From contig CM030942.1 in assembly GCA_018136815.1 (NCBI GenBank), positions 3,724,574-3,788,573 on the forward strand: 64,000 nt of DNA. The letters run 5' to 3'. The notes under the pieces are model-generated. The model did no database searches. It was not told the origin of the DNA and was given only the letters and a program-made list of their open reading frames with translations. Source of the DNA: Isochrysis galbana (taxonomy: Eukaryota; Haptophyta; Isochrysidales; Isochrysidaceae). This document shows, in pieces, positions 12,001 through 21,022 of this stretch. Each line of letters starts with the position of its first letter. Within the stretch, counting starts at the first letter, position 1. Position numbers and translations under genes: made by a program.

Positions 12001-14531
12001 GGCCACAGTCCTCGCAGTCAGTCCCATACAAGCAGTCGGCTGTCGTCGAGTTGGGGCCGCCGTCATCGCAGTAGCCGTCAATGGCGTACAGCGGCCGGCC
12101 CACACACGCGTTGGAGCATAGAAAGCCAGGAAGCGTAGGCGGTGCTGCCGGCGCGGGCACCACGCAATCGGCGAAGTACGGCGCGCACGTGCCATCGGTG
12201 CACCCTGCGGGCTCGCCCGTACAGAACTCGTCGTAAGAGATCGTAGCGCAGAACTCGTAGCTCGCGCACTCGTCGCAGCGCGCGTCCGCAGCCAAGCCAG
12301 CGCAGTCGGCCGGTGTGGCGGGGGGGAGCGGTAGAACCGGCGGCTTTGGCAGCGCGGGCGGATTCGGCGGTGTAGGCGGGGCCCCTCCGCTCGCGCGCGG
12401 GCCGCAGTCCTCGCAGTCAGTCCCATACGAGCAGTCGGCTGTCGTCGAGTTGGGGCCGCCGTCGTCGCAGTAGCCGTCAAAGGCGTACGGCGGACGGCCC
12501 ACACACGCGTTGGAGCAAAGAAAGCCAGGAAGCGTAGGCGGCGCTGCCGGCGCGGGCACCACGCAATCGGCGAAGTACGGCGCGCACGTGCCATCGGTGC
12601 ACCCTGCGGGCTCGCCCGTACAGAACTCGTCGTAAGAGATCGTAGCGCAGAACTCGTAGCTCGCGCACTCGTCGCAGCGCGCGTCCGCAGCCAAGCCAGC
12701 GCAGTCGGCCGGTGTGGCGGGGGGGAGCGGTAGAACCGGCGGCTTTGGCAGCGCGGGCGGATTCGGCGGTGTAGGCGGGGCCCCTCCGCTCGCGCGCGGG
12801 CCGCAGTCCTCGCAGTCAGTCCCATACGAGCAGTCGGCTGTCGTCGAGTTGGGGCCGCCGTCGTCGCAGTAGCCGTCAAAGGCGTACGGCGGACGGCCCA
12901 CACACGCGTTGGAGCACAGAAAGCCAGGAAGCGTAGGCGGCGCCGCCGGCGCGGGCACCACGCAATCGGCGAAGTACGGCGCGCACGTGCCATCGGTGCA
13001 CCCTGCGGGCTCGCCCGTACAGAACTCGTCGTAAGAGATCGTAGCGCAGAACTCGTAGCTCGCGCACTCGTCGCAGCGCGCGTCCGCAGCCAAGCCAGCG
13101 CAATCGGCCGGTGTGGCGGGGGGGAGCGGTAGAACCGGCGGCTTTGGCAGCGCGGGCGGATTCGGCGGTGTAGGCGGGGTCCCTCCGCTCGCACGCGGGC
13201 CGCAGTCCTCGCAGTCAGTCCCATACGAGCAGTCGGCTGTCGTCGAGTTGGGGCCGCCGTCGTCGCAGTAGCCGTCAAAGGCGTACGGCGGCCGGCCCAC
13301 ACACGCGTTGGAGCACAGAAAGCCAGGAAGCGTAGGCGGCGCCGCCGGCGCGGGCACCACGCAATCGGCGAAGTACGGCGCGCACGTGCCATCGGTGCAC
13401 CCTGCGGGCTCGCCCGTACAGAACTCGTCGTAAGAGATCGTAGCGCAGAACTCGTAGCTCGCGCACTCGTCGCAGCGCGCGTCCGCAGCCAAGCCAGCGC
13501 AATCGGCCGGTGTGGCGGGGGGGAACGGTAGAACCGGCGGCGTTGGCGAAGTGGTTGGTGGCCACGATGGCGGTTGCGTGAGAGGTGGCTGCGAATGCGG
13601 ACTGCAATAGGTAGTGTAGGACTCGCACGAGCCGTCGGTGCACCCGACGGGCCGGAGTTGGCAGCCGGCGTCGGGCGCAGCGTCGCAATATGCATATAGG
13701 CTACACTCGGAGCAGCCAAACTGCGAGTCAAGGAAGGCGCAGCTGACGGGCGCAACGGGCGGGCTTTTGGGCAGCGCCGCCGGGCGGAGCGGCGGAGGCG
13801 ATAACGGGCTCGCGAGAAGCGCCGGCGCGCCAGGTGGGGACGGTAGCCAAGGCGCCGCGGGCATGGAGAGCGATGTGAGCGGGGGCGCATTAGGCAATGG
13901 CGGTTTCGGCGGCTGCAGCAGGAGGGCCTTGTGGTCGAAAGGAGCACCCGCAATTTGCAACGTGCGTCCAGGCTTGTCGGTTCCGTCGTCAGCTGAACTT
14001 TGAGGGAAAATGTCTGGCCGACGCGGTCGCGGCGCGCACGCAAACTCAAAGGCGCCGCACATTCCGCTCCTGCACTCCTCGGGCCAGTGAGTACAGAGCT
14101 CTGCAAGGTTGTCTTTGGCCGGTGTGCCGCCCTTCGCTTGGTCCATAGTAGTGTCACACGCGGCAAAGTAGCGGCAGTGGGCGCACCCGAGGGTGAGTAG
14201 CGCTTGGCACTCTGTGGAGAGCAGAAGGAGTGGAGGAAGCTCGGGAGAGGGAAAGGGGGAGGGGGAGGGGGAGGGGGAGGGGGAGGGGGAGGGGGAGGGG
14301 GAGGGGGAGGGGGAGGGGGAGGGGGGGGGAGGGGGAGGGGGAGGGGGAGGGGGAGGGGGAGGGGGAGGGGGAGGGGGAGGGGGAGGGGGAGGGGGAGGGA
14401 GACGCAGACGGAGACGGAGACGGAGAGAGGGCGTGGTCATGGGCGTGGGCGTTGGCGTGGGCGTGGGCGTTGACGGAGGGGAGGAGATGGTGAAGCAGGA
14501 GGAAGAGAAGCGTTTGCGGGGGCGGTGCCAT
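1..14531 (-). CDS. Giant multi-domain surface receptor with GPS, GCC2/GCC3, membrane and TIR-like domains (partial, 3' end beyond window)
   Basis: One minus-strand frame (codon first bases at positions equal to 1 modulo 3) stays open from about 14,250 to base 1; I found no stop in the parts I translated and no complete ORF ends in that frame. Order of domains: cysteine-rich units (14,218-11,470), proline-rich region (11,400-7,250), GPS-type motif with CRFW...GW...CRCNHLTDF (about 6,650-6,520), beta-rich segment, GCC2/GCC3-like cysteine repeats (about 5,660-5,300), about eight hydrophobic segments (about 5,030-3,880), TIR-like domain starting HLFLSHVWSTGQDQ (about 3,790-3,500), a second alpha/beta segment (about 2,980-2,640), then a second beta segment, GCC2 region (about 1,330-1,020) and membrane segments to the edge. 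GPS/GAIN regions self-cleave in adhesion GPCRs and polycystins, GCC2/GCC3 repeats are extracellular, and TIR domains signal or hydrolyse NAD. A plasma-membrane receptor is therefore inferred; the ligand is unknown. The ATG at 14,531 starts a good signal peptide but lies in another frame (see the hexamer repeat), so the exact 5' structure is uncertain. Confidence 0.85.
9200..11395 (-). repeat. Minisatellite encoding the proline-rich region of the giant receptor
   Basis: The marker block GGAGGCAAGGGCTCGGGACG recurs (with small changes) at about 9,437, 10,001, 10,580 and 11,098, spacing 564, 579 and 518 bp. All spacings are multiples of three or differ by in-frame losses and gains (for example a roughly 48-bp loss near 10,670 and a 15-bp gain near 10,490). 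In the receptor frame it encodes PPPP/PPPS/PPPA runs with a SRPEP..PPLPPSRPEPLPP marker. Such regions form extended, hydroxyproline-like stalks in algal wall proteins. Confidence 0.85.
11960..13545 (-). repeat. Four tandem 399-bp coding repeats (133-residue cysteine-rich units)
   Basis: Equivalent points recur at 12,078, 12,477, 12,876 and 13,275, exactly 399 bp apart, so the reading frame is kept. Each unit reads, in sense, a CDECASYEFC...TGEPAGCTDGTC half and a GYCDDGGPNS...YGTDCEDCGPR half separated by proline-rich linkers. Copies differ by only a few bases, so the expansion is recent. More diverged copies flank the block at 11,640-11,960 and 13,560-13,760. CDDGG...GTDC.DCG motifs occur in many algal surface proteins; their fold is not known to me. 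Confidence 0.9.
14252..14400. repeat. GGGGGA hexamer microsatellite
   Basis: About 24 copies of GGGGGA on the plus strand (CCCCCT in the receptor's sense direction) with one irregular run of nine G. It lies between the signal-peptide ORF and the cysteine-rich coding region of the giant gene and decides whether the two are joined by translation or by splicing. Confidence 0.95.
14427..14531 (-). other. Probable signal peptide exon of the giant receptor
   Basis: On the minus strand the ATG at 14,531 encodes MAPPPQTLLFLLLHHLLPSV followed by a small-residue NAHAHA stretch, a typical hydrophobic core and cleavage region. It is in the frame with first base equal to 2 modulo 3, whereas the receptor frame is 1 modulo 3. 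Two explanations fit. The CCCCCT tract between them may be intronic: the sequence before 14,212 is pyrimidine-rich and ends CTCTCCACAG, a good 3' splice site. Alternatively the hexamer tract carries a one-base length error: a nine-G run at about 14,330 breaks the six-base period. Confidence 0.55.
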
Positions 14532-15206
14532 GGGGAGGGCGGAGGGGGGGTTGGAGGGCAAAGGGGAGGTTGGGGGGGGGGGAGGGACAGGAGGAGGGAG
14601 AGGGAGAGAGAGGGAGGGAGAGGGAGGGAGGGGAGGGAGGGGAGGGAGAGGGAGGGAGAGGGAGGGAGAGGGAGGGAGAGGGAGGGAGAGGGAGGGAGGG
14701 AGCTTCTTGCTGCGCCCTAAGGGAGCGGGAGAAGGAGCGAAAGGGGTGGCGGAGAGAGCGGAAAAACTTGAGAGAGAGAGAGAGATAAGAGAGGTTCAAT
14801 AATAGACTTCTGAATAGAATATGGATCCAAACAACACTGAGAAGATGTGATGAGAGAACATATTCTCTAACCACCGCTTTTCTTATGGGAAAGCAAAAGG
14901 ACGGCGCCTCGAGAGAGAGAGAGGAGGGAGAAAAAAAAGGCTGTCTCTCTCTCTCTCTATGTCTATATATAGATGGATATGTGTATATTAGGAGATCGTA
15001 GCGCTGAGGTCGTGGCTCGCGCACTCGTCGCAGCAGCGCGCGTCCGCGGCCTCCAAGTTGGCCCGGGCCAGAGTTTCGCGAAATGTTTTGCAAAATTTGG
15101 GTGGACCGACGAAATCGAAATTTTTGACCGAAATTTGGGTGCGAGTGCGAGGCGCTGAAGAACGGCGCATAGCGCCGAGGCGAAATTTGGGCCCCGAACG
15201 AAGGAA
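14532..15206. other. Repeat-rich non-coding stretch upstream of the giant gene
   Basis: 14,560-14,720 is AGGG/GAGAGG-rich. 14,770-14,985 is AT-richer with no convincing ORF and short GA/CT runs. 14,988-15,062 is a degenerate copy of the receptor's cysteine repeat (see separate entry). 15,063-15,200 contains three AAATTTGG/AAATTTTT words and no gene that I can support. Confidence 0.6.
14988..15062 (-). pseudogene. Stray degenerate copy of the 133-residue cysteine repeat
   Basis: The minus strand reads LEAADARCCDECASHDLSAT, closely matching LAADARCDECASYEFCAT from the tandem units at 12-13.5 kb, with one inserted cysteine codon and the second key cysteine lost. Flanking DNA (TATA-like microsatellite on one side, unrelated DNA on the other) carries no more of the unit. 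It is an isolated fragment about 0.5 kb upstream of the gene's start. Confidence 0.75.
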
Positions 15207-15245
15207 AAACTATCGTTATAGTTTTAGCGATGGAGCGCGCCGCGC
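15207..15245 (+). mobile_element. LINE-like element 5' end, copy 1 (truncated)
   Basis: Palindrome AAACTATCGTTATAGTTT followed by TAGCG and ATGGAGCGCGCC, the same 5' signature found eight more times in the window. Only about 40 bp remain before cytochrome b561-like sequence begins. Confidence 0.7.
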
Positions 15246-15825
15246 CGCCTCCCACCTCCCGGGCGTGCTCCTCCCCTCGGGCGCCTTTTTCTCGCTCGCT
15301 TGGCGCTCCCGGCTCACCGGCGGCCGCTGGCTCCGTGTGCATCGCGTGGTGCAGGTGTGTTTCTCCCTCCTCGCCCCCCCCCCCCCCCCCCCCCCCATCG
15401 GCCCTCCCTCCCACCCAAAAAGGGAGGAAACCCCAACAACGCACTCCCCCCCCCGCTCTCTCAGGGAAGCGGGCTTGCGGCTTGCGGTGGCCGCCGCCGG
15501 CGTCGCGCTCGCCGTCGCGTCGGTGCCCCGAGGGCGCCACTTCTCGCACCCCCATCACACGCTCGGGATCGTCGCCTTCGCCCTCGCCCTGCTGCAGCCG
15601 CTCAACGCGCTCGTGCGGGGCACGCCCGGCGCCCGCACCACACGCCGCGCCGTGTGGCGGGTCGCGCACAAGGGGACGGGCTACGCCGTGCTCGGCGTGG
15701 GCGTCTACCAGGCCCTCTCGGGGCGCGCCCTCATGCCGAGCCAAGGCGACGCCGTTCTCGTCGCGTACGGGGTGCTCCTGGGCCTCTCCTTCGGGGTGCT
15801 CGCCGGGGGGGGGGCTCATGGTAGG
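15240..15825 (+). pseudogene. Cytochrome b561-like (ferric reductase transmembrane) gene fragment
   Basis: The frame reads LPGVLLPSGAFFSLAWRSRL, then VHRVVQ, and after an intron (about 15,357-15,463, ending TCTCTCAG) EAGLRLAVAAAGVALAVASV, HPHHTLGIVAFALALLQPLN and HKGTGYAVLGVGVYQALSGR. These match the middle helices of the cytochrome b561 fold, including the haem-binding-type histidines in HRVVQ, PHHTLG and HKGTG. An intron starting at GTGTTT keeps the phase. The N-terminal part is replaced by a LINE 5' end at 15,245 and the C-terminal helix runs into an interspersed repeat at 15,829, so this is a captured fragment and probably not functional. Retention of an intron argues that DNA, not mRNA, was copied. 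Confidence 0.65.
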
Positions 15826-15828
15826 GTG

Positions 15829-15893
15829 AGAGTCCCCACAGGGAGGGGAAGAAACCCTGAGGGAAAGGAGACCAAATGAAGGCAAGCCGCCTT
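15829..15893 (+). repeat. Interspersed repeat, left copy of an inverted pair
   Basis: About 65 bp (GAGTCCCCAC.GGGAGGGGAA...CCAAATGAAGGCAAGCCGCC) recur nearly identically in reverse complement at 18,793-18,857. A diverged third copy (CCAAATGAAGGCAA) is at about 19,429. Confidence 0.85.
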
Positions 15894-16190
15894 ACATTTC
15901 AAACACATTCGAGGCCTACAACCCTGGACGCGCTTCAAATACAGCCAAATACATGTATGTATTTGGCCTCTGGCCGAATACGGTGAATACGCGTTTCTCA
16001 TCGAATAGGCGACCAACCCCCTCCCGCCCCACGAGAGGCAACCAATGGCGTCGGTGAGGGACCCCCCCCCCCCTCCCTTCCCCCGCGCGTGGCGGTGGCT
16101 ATTTTGGGAGATTGAGGCGGGCGCTCGCGGGAGGGGATCAGAGTGGCGGATGTGGGGCGCGAGCTATTTTAAGGTTGGACAAAAGAGATC
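15894..16190. other. Non-coding stretch with a palindrome
   Basis: No gene seen. 15,944-15,967 is a perfect hairpin with 11-bp arms (GCCAAATACAT) and a two-base loop. A poly-C run lies near 16,061-16,072. Confidence 0.6.
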
Positions 16191-16199
16191 TTGAGGTTT

Positions 16200-16660
<461 letters not shown>

Positions 16661-17102
16661 AGGGATCAGTTTCTCTCGTATTTTCCGACATCTCATCCGA
16701 TGGAGTAAATCACTGCCCCGCGGCTCGCGGACGTTGACCGTCGACCTTTAGAGTGGCTGCCAGATATATACGGGGATTGGGCCACAGGAGGATAATAGCG
16801 GTGATGAAGCCGGCGGTTAGCAATCCCAGTTCTTCTCTCTCTCTCTCTCCCTCCCTCCCTCTCTCTCTCTACGACTCGCGCTCTCTCGCTCTCTCTCTCC
16901 CTCTCTCTTTTCTCCCTCTCTCTCTCTCTTCTTTCTCTCTCTCCCTCTCTCTCCCTCTCTCTCCCCCTCGTCCTCCCTCTCTCTCGTTCGCTCTCTCCAC
17001 GCCTTTCCCCCTTTTCCCTCCCTTTCTCTTCCGTTTCTCTTCCCTCTCTCTCCCTCTCCCCCCCCCGCCCCGGCCCCCGCGCCCCCTGCCTCCGTCCCCT
17101 CA
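16661..17102. repeat. CT-rich tract 5' of the EF-hand gene
   Basis: After about 170 bp of unique sequence (16,665-16,830, no ORF of note), 16,836-17,100 is CT/CCCT-rich on the plus strand and abuts the ATG of the EF-hand gene. It may be 5' untranslated or promoter sequence. Confidence 0.7.
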
Positions 17103-18263
17103 ATGCCGCCCAAAGAGGAGGGCAAAGCCAAGAAGGGGGCGAAGAAGGTCTCTTGGGCACCGCGGCCGCGAAGAGCCACGCACGCACACGCACACGCACA
17201 CGCACACGCACGCACATAGAGGGGGGGGAGGGAGAGAGAGAACAGGAGGGAGCGAGGAAGAGAGGGAGAGAGAGAGGGAGGAAGGGAGGGAGGGAGGGGA
17301 AGGGAGGGAGGGAGGCAGAGAGGGAGGGAGCGAGGGAGAGAGAGAGTGACAGAGAGTGCCTCCCTCACTTCCCACCCTTCCCAACCCCGCCTTGCCTCCG
17401 CCATTCTCCCTTCCCACCTCACCCCCACCCACATCCATCCCACCCTAGCCCTACCCACCCCTCTTGCCCCCGACCCCCACCCCTACCCCTCTCGTTCCGG
17501 CGCAGGCTGTACAGGAGACTCAGGGAATGCTCGCACTGATGGAGAAGACAGGATACTCTAAAGCGGAGATCATCTCGCTGACCACCGCCTTCCGCAAAAT
17601 CGCGGGGCCTGAAGAGAGGATCGACATGCGCACCTTCCGTGGGATCTACACGAAGGTTATGCACTGCGGAGCCCAACTCGCCGATGGAGTCTTCCGGGCG
17701 ACCGACCAATCGGGTAGGCCTCGCTCTACTTGGCGGCGGCCGGTAGGGGGACGATGAGAGCGGGACAGGAGGATGCACCATCGTGTCGACCCTCACGGGT
17801 GTGGACGCGGGGCAGCCCACCCGAAGCCCCAGCCTGACTTCCGCGCGAATGTAGCACTCGACTGCACCTTCCCCCGGGCTCTGCAGGCGATGGCCTCATC
17901 GACCTTCGTGAGTTCCTCTCCCTATGCGCCATACTGCAGCGAGGCACGCCTCTGGACAGGCTCAAGATCATTTTCAACGCTTGGGACACGGATCGCTCAG
18001 GGGAGCTGTCTCCCGAAGAGGTTGAGCGTATGCTCCGAGCAACCATTACGCTCGAGGAGGGTGACGCCAAGGACAAGGCGGTTCATAGCATGATGCAGCG
18101 CGCATTTCGCCGCATTGATGGCGCCGACGGCAGCCGGAAGGATGGCCAGATCTCGTTTGACGAGATCAAGGCTTGCTTTGAGTCCGACGCCCAGTCGAGG
18201 GAGCTCATCACAAATTTCCTCGGCCAAAACATACCCAGCGTGGACGACCTAATACAAACATGA
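17103..18263 (+). CDS. Three-exon EF-hand calcium-binding protein
   Basis: Exons 17,103-17,147, 17,506-17,713 and 17,887-18,263 join in phase (0, then 1) to give 209 residues. The N-terminus is lysine-rich (MPPKEEGKAKKGAKK). Exon 2 gives a helical region (TGYSKAEIISLTTAFRKIAG). EF-hands follow: DQSGDGLIDLREF, created across the exon 2/3 junction; DTDRSGELSPEE, a canonical loop; and a third with a stretched loop, DGADGSRKDGQISFDE. Size and layout resemble neuronal-calcium-sensor, calcineurin-B or calaxin-type proteins, so it probably works as a Ca2+ sensor; the partner is unknown. Introns use GTCTCT and GTAGGC donors with pyrimidine-rich, CAG-ending acceptors. Intron 1 holds CA, GA and CT microsatellites. 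The gene lies between an inverted pair of 65-bp repeats. Confidence 0.85.
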
Positions 18264-18792
18264 GATTCGCCGGCCCGCGCCGCACACCATCAGCCCGCAT
18301 ATGCCATAGTGTGGGCGGCCCGCATGCGACAAGGACGTCCTCCACCGTAGAGGCACGACGCACAGCCTCTCATGACGTGCTCTTGCCAAGTGGAGGGTCA
18401 GGCACTTGCTCGACGCGTTGTTTTCAAAACGAGTGGCAGCCAGCCGATGGCCTTCGCCGCGAGGAGCCAGACAGCCCACCCGAATTTCTTCTCTTGTCAC
18501 GTTTTGCATTTGCATGAGCGTGCGATTGGTGTCGTCATGCTTTGCACGCTGGGAGCGGGCGACTTTTAGGCCGTGTGCCTCGTGTAGATTTTAGATTTTC
18601 ATTCTTAATGTTTAACAAAATTTTATGGGTCGCGGCGCGGCAAAGGAACGGGACTAGCGCTCGCTCATGACAGGACTCCCTGCCGCGGCAAGCGCAAGCA
18701 CGCTTCCCCCTTATGCCACCCAGCTCTTCACTAGCTTTCTACCTGCGCCTGCGCTATGGCCCCGGAGCGCCCCTCCCTCCACAATAAGACAG
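18264..18792. other. 3' flank of the EF-hand gene
   Basis: No ORF with coding character. An AT-rich patch (about 18,585-18,625, TTTTCATTCTTAATG) could hold the 3' end of the transcript, but no clear polyadenylation signal is seen. Confidence 0.5.
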
Positions 18793-18857
18793 CAGGCGGC
18801 TTGCCTTCATTTGGTCTCCTTTCCCTCAGGGTTTCTTCCCCTCCCGTGGGGACTCTG
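18793..18857 (-). repeat. Interspersed repeat, right copy of an inverted pair
   Basis: Near-identical reverse complement of 15,829-15,893. The two copies face each other about 2.9 kb apart and enclose the EF-hand gene. Confidence 0.85.
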
Positions 18858-18985
18858 GCCGAGCAACATCAAATACAAAAAAGCTCGGTCCTAGGACACC
18901 GGGCCTAGCTCACCATGAGGGCGCTCCTGTGAGCAAGGGGATGCATGGTTACTAGTGCGTGCCACCCGCGTAACGTACACGCAGC

Positions 18986-19088
18986 ATGGCGGCGCGCATA
19001 CCGAGCGAAGCGCGCACACCGAGCGAAGCGCGCACACCGAGCGAAGCGCGCATACCGAGCGAAGCGCGCATACCCAGCGAAGCGCGCA
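18986..19088 (+). repeat. 18-bp tandem repeat
   Basis: Five to six copies of CGCGCAYACCGAGCGAAG; in one frame each encodes the hexapeptide HTERSA. Copies differ only at C/T and G/C positions. Confidence 0.95.
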
Positions 19089-19215
19089 TAGTGAGTACTC
19101 TCAAGAATATGCCGGCAAATTTATTCGTGACATTCATAATTTAAACGAAGAATATCATGACGTAGTCGAGGAAGCTTACAAGGTAATACGGAGTAAACAG
19201 GGAAACACCTCTTGA
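19089..19215 (+). other. AT-rich open segment after the 18-bp repeat
   Basis: The frame of the repeat continues as EYAGKFIRDIHNLNEEYHDV and VEEAYKVIRSKQGNTS before a stop. Base composition is far more AT-rich than any gene here and the peptide has a natural helical pattern. There is no ATG in frame (the frame opens at a GTG near 18,955), so it is probably a fragment of a foreign or mobile gene; I do not recognise it. Confidence 0.35.
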
Positions 19216-20109
19216 AGGGCGTGTCTCCGCGAAAGAGCGGACGAGACGACGTCCCCGCCGGAGAGCAACCCCCCCCTCGCTCGTCAGATATTTTTTGGGC
19301 CGGGCGTGCGAAGATAGAGAGAGGCATGCCGCTCCCACTGGTGACCGTCGTCCCATGGGTCGGCTATGAGCTAGGACTGGGACTCCCTCGTGGTGGCCCC
19401 GCATCGCGTATTTGGAAACGAGGGGTACCAAATGAAGGCAAACGACCTGCCACCCACGCCAAGATCCTGTTATGGTCTTGCAGGCAAGGGGGCCTAATGG
19501 GAGGATGAGGAGCAACTCCTCAGAGAAGAGCTGTGGGGAAGGAGTTGTCTGAGTGGGGGCGCTATACCGCTATACCCTTGCGCTAGGCATGGGCAGCGAC
19601 GCCGCCTCAAGACATGTCCTCCCTCTTGTTTTGAGTCGGAAGCGCTTTTTGGTGGGTGAAACGGAGGTGTCGCATTCGCGATCGACTTTATCACCTTTGT
19701 GCCTTTTCGCGCTCGGTTGCGTTCCGGTTTTACTCGCTACTCGTTGATTCTTTACTCGCAGCTCGCCTATTGCTCATTGCTTGTTCGCGTCCCTTTGTGG
19801 AACGGCCGTCGGTCCGAGACCATAAGCCATAAGTGTCGGTGGGAGTCCATGAAAAGGCGCAAATATCGATGACGCTGGTTGACATTTGTCAATGCAGATG
19901 GATTAAGTATATAATAATAATCTAACTGAGCATTAGTACCACTACTCTCACTAGCCCGGTACCAACAAGACAACCCTCAGCGCACATGCCCGTACGCCTC
20001 GGCGCATGTTGCTGCCACAGATACATACTCGTATGCACCCCTCCACATCTCCCTCCTCGCAGACCCCCGGCTCCCATTCTAACCCCCCACAAGTTAAAAT
20101 GAGGGAAAA
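19216..20109. other. Non-coding stretch
   Basis: No gene supported. It contains a diverged CCAAATGAAGGCAA repeat copy (about 19,429), a CGCTACTCG-type stretch (about 19,730-19,760) of a kind also seen near other mobile fragments, and an AT-rich patch with TATATAATAATAATC (about 19,908). Confidence 0.5.
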
Positions 20110-20287
20110 CCCATTGAGGCGGACCGACCTACGACCTACGTCGGGGCTTGCGCGCGCTTCGGCTCTGGCGGCTTTGGGCGGCCCCGTTGGGGCGTCGTGC
20201 GTCGTGACTGCGGACTGCGGTGGGCTGGGAGGTGGGAGCCGGCGGCGCGCGCTCCATCGCTAACTAAAACTATAACAATAGTTTTAT
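20110..20287 (-). mobile_element. LINE-like element 5' end, copy 2
   Basis: On the minus strand AAAACTATTGTTATAGTTTT precedes a CAT-complement start at 20,257 (MERAPPAPT-type frame) and about 140 bp of GC-rich ORF1 sequence similar to copy 8 at 58.9-59.1 kb. The body of the element is missing. Confidence 0.75.
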
Positions 20288-20417
20288 GGGGGGGCAGGGG
20301 AAGAGTTAGAGGGAGGAAAGATAAGGGCGGTGTCAGTAGCGAAGGGTAGTCCCGTAACTAGTAGGTGTGTAGCCCCAGAATCTTTAGATGTTTTTCATTA
20401 CTAATACTATATTATTA

Positions 20418-20828
20418 TTATAGGCCTGAAGGAGCCAAGACACAATTTGTGACACAAATTGCGAGCAACCAAGGTCCACACAGGGGCGCCGCGAGCGGTG
20501 GAGGTGGGGGGAGGGGGGGAGCTCTTCTTCCTGCTGTCCAATCGAGCTGCGCTGCCAACACGCCCGTGATGAAGGCCCCAAGCATTACGCACATGCTGCA
20601 CCTGCACCAGTTTTCGCACGGCAAACAGCTGGCCAAAGATAGCATAAGAAAGCCTAGAAAGGGTATGGGGTGAGGGGGATCCTACCTTAAACGAGAGACT
20701 ACGCGCACAATCTTGCTTCTTGCTTGGCACAGCTCCTCCTTCTCATAGAGAGCGAGTGCCTCGTGCATGGAAGAAGTCCGCTTGCACTCTTGCAAGCCCG
20801 AGAGCTCGTCCTGGCTTTTTCCTGCCAT
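20418..20828 (-). CDS. Possible small two-exon gene, unknown product
   Basis: On the minus strand an ATG at 20,828 gives MAGKSQDELSGLQECKRTSS and then a helical MHEALALYEKEELCQARSK. A GTAGGATCC donor and a pyrimidine-rich acceptor (ending TTTGGCCAG, near 20,633) keep the phase into a cysteine-rich SCLPCENWCRCSMC and a hydrophobic stretch. The proline-rich tail looks less like coding sequence. I do not recognise it. It lies about 0.2 kb downstream of, and on the same strand as, the acidic protein gene and could be part of that transcript. Confidence 0.35.
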
Positions 20829-21022
20829 CTTCACCACAACAACTGTGCGCACGACGCCCAGAGCGGCGGCTTACCTCAAGTTTGCCCCTGCTAAAGCGAA
20901 CTCGTCAGCTGGCAGCTCCATTTTGACAACGACTCCATGAAACATAGGTGTTGCATGCAGCGCAAAGGGACTGTCGCACCAAGCCAAATCCGTTTGGAGT
21001 AGCGGGCGGTAGCGCATGTGCG

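Noticed and set aside
8514-14166. Minus-strand alanine-rich and arginine-rich ORFs (978, 952 and 844 codons)
   Set aside because: They are the two wrong frames of the same repetitive DNA. The correct frame carries the GPS, GCC2 and TIR-like motifs continuously.
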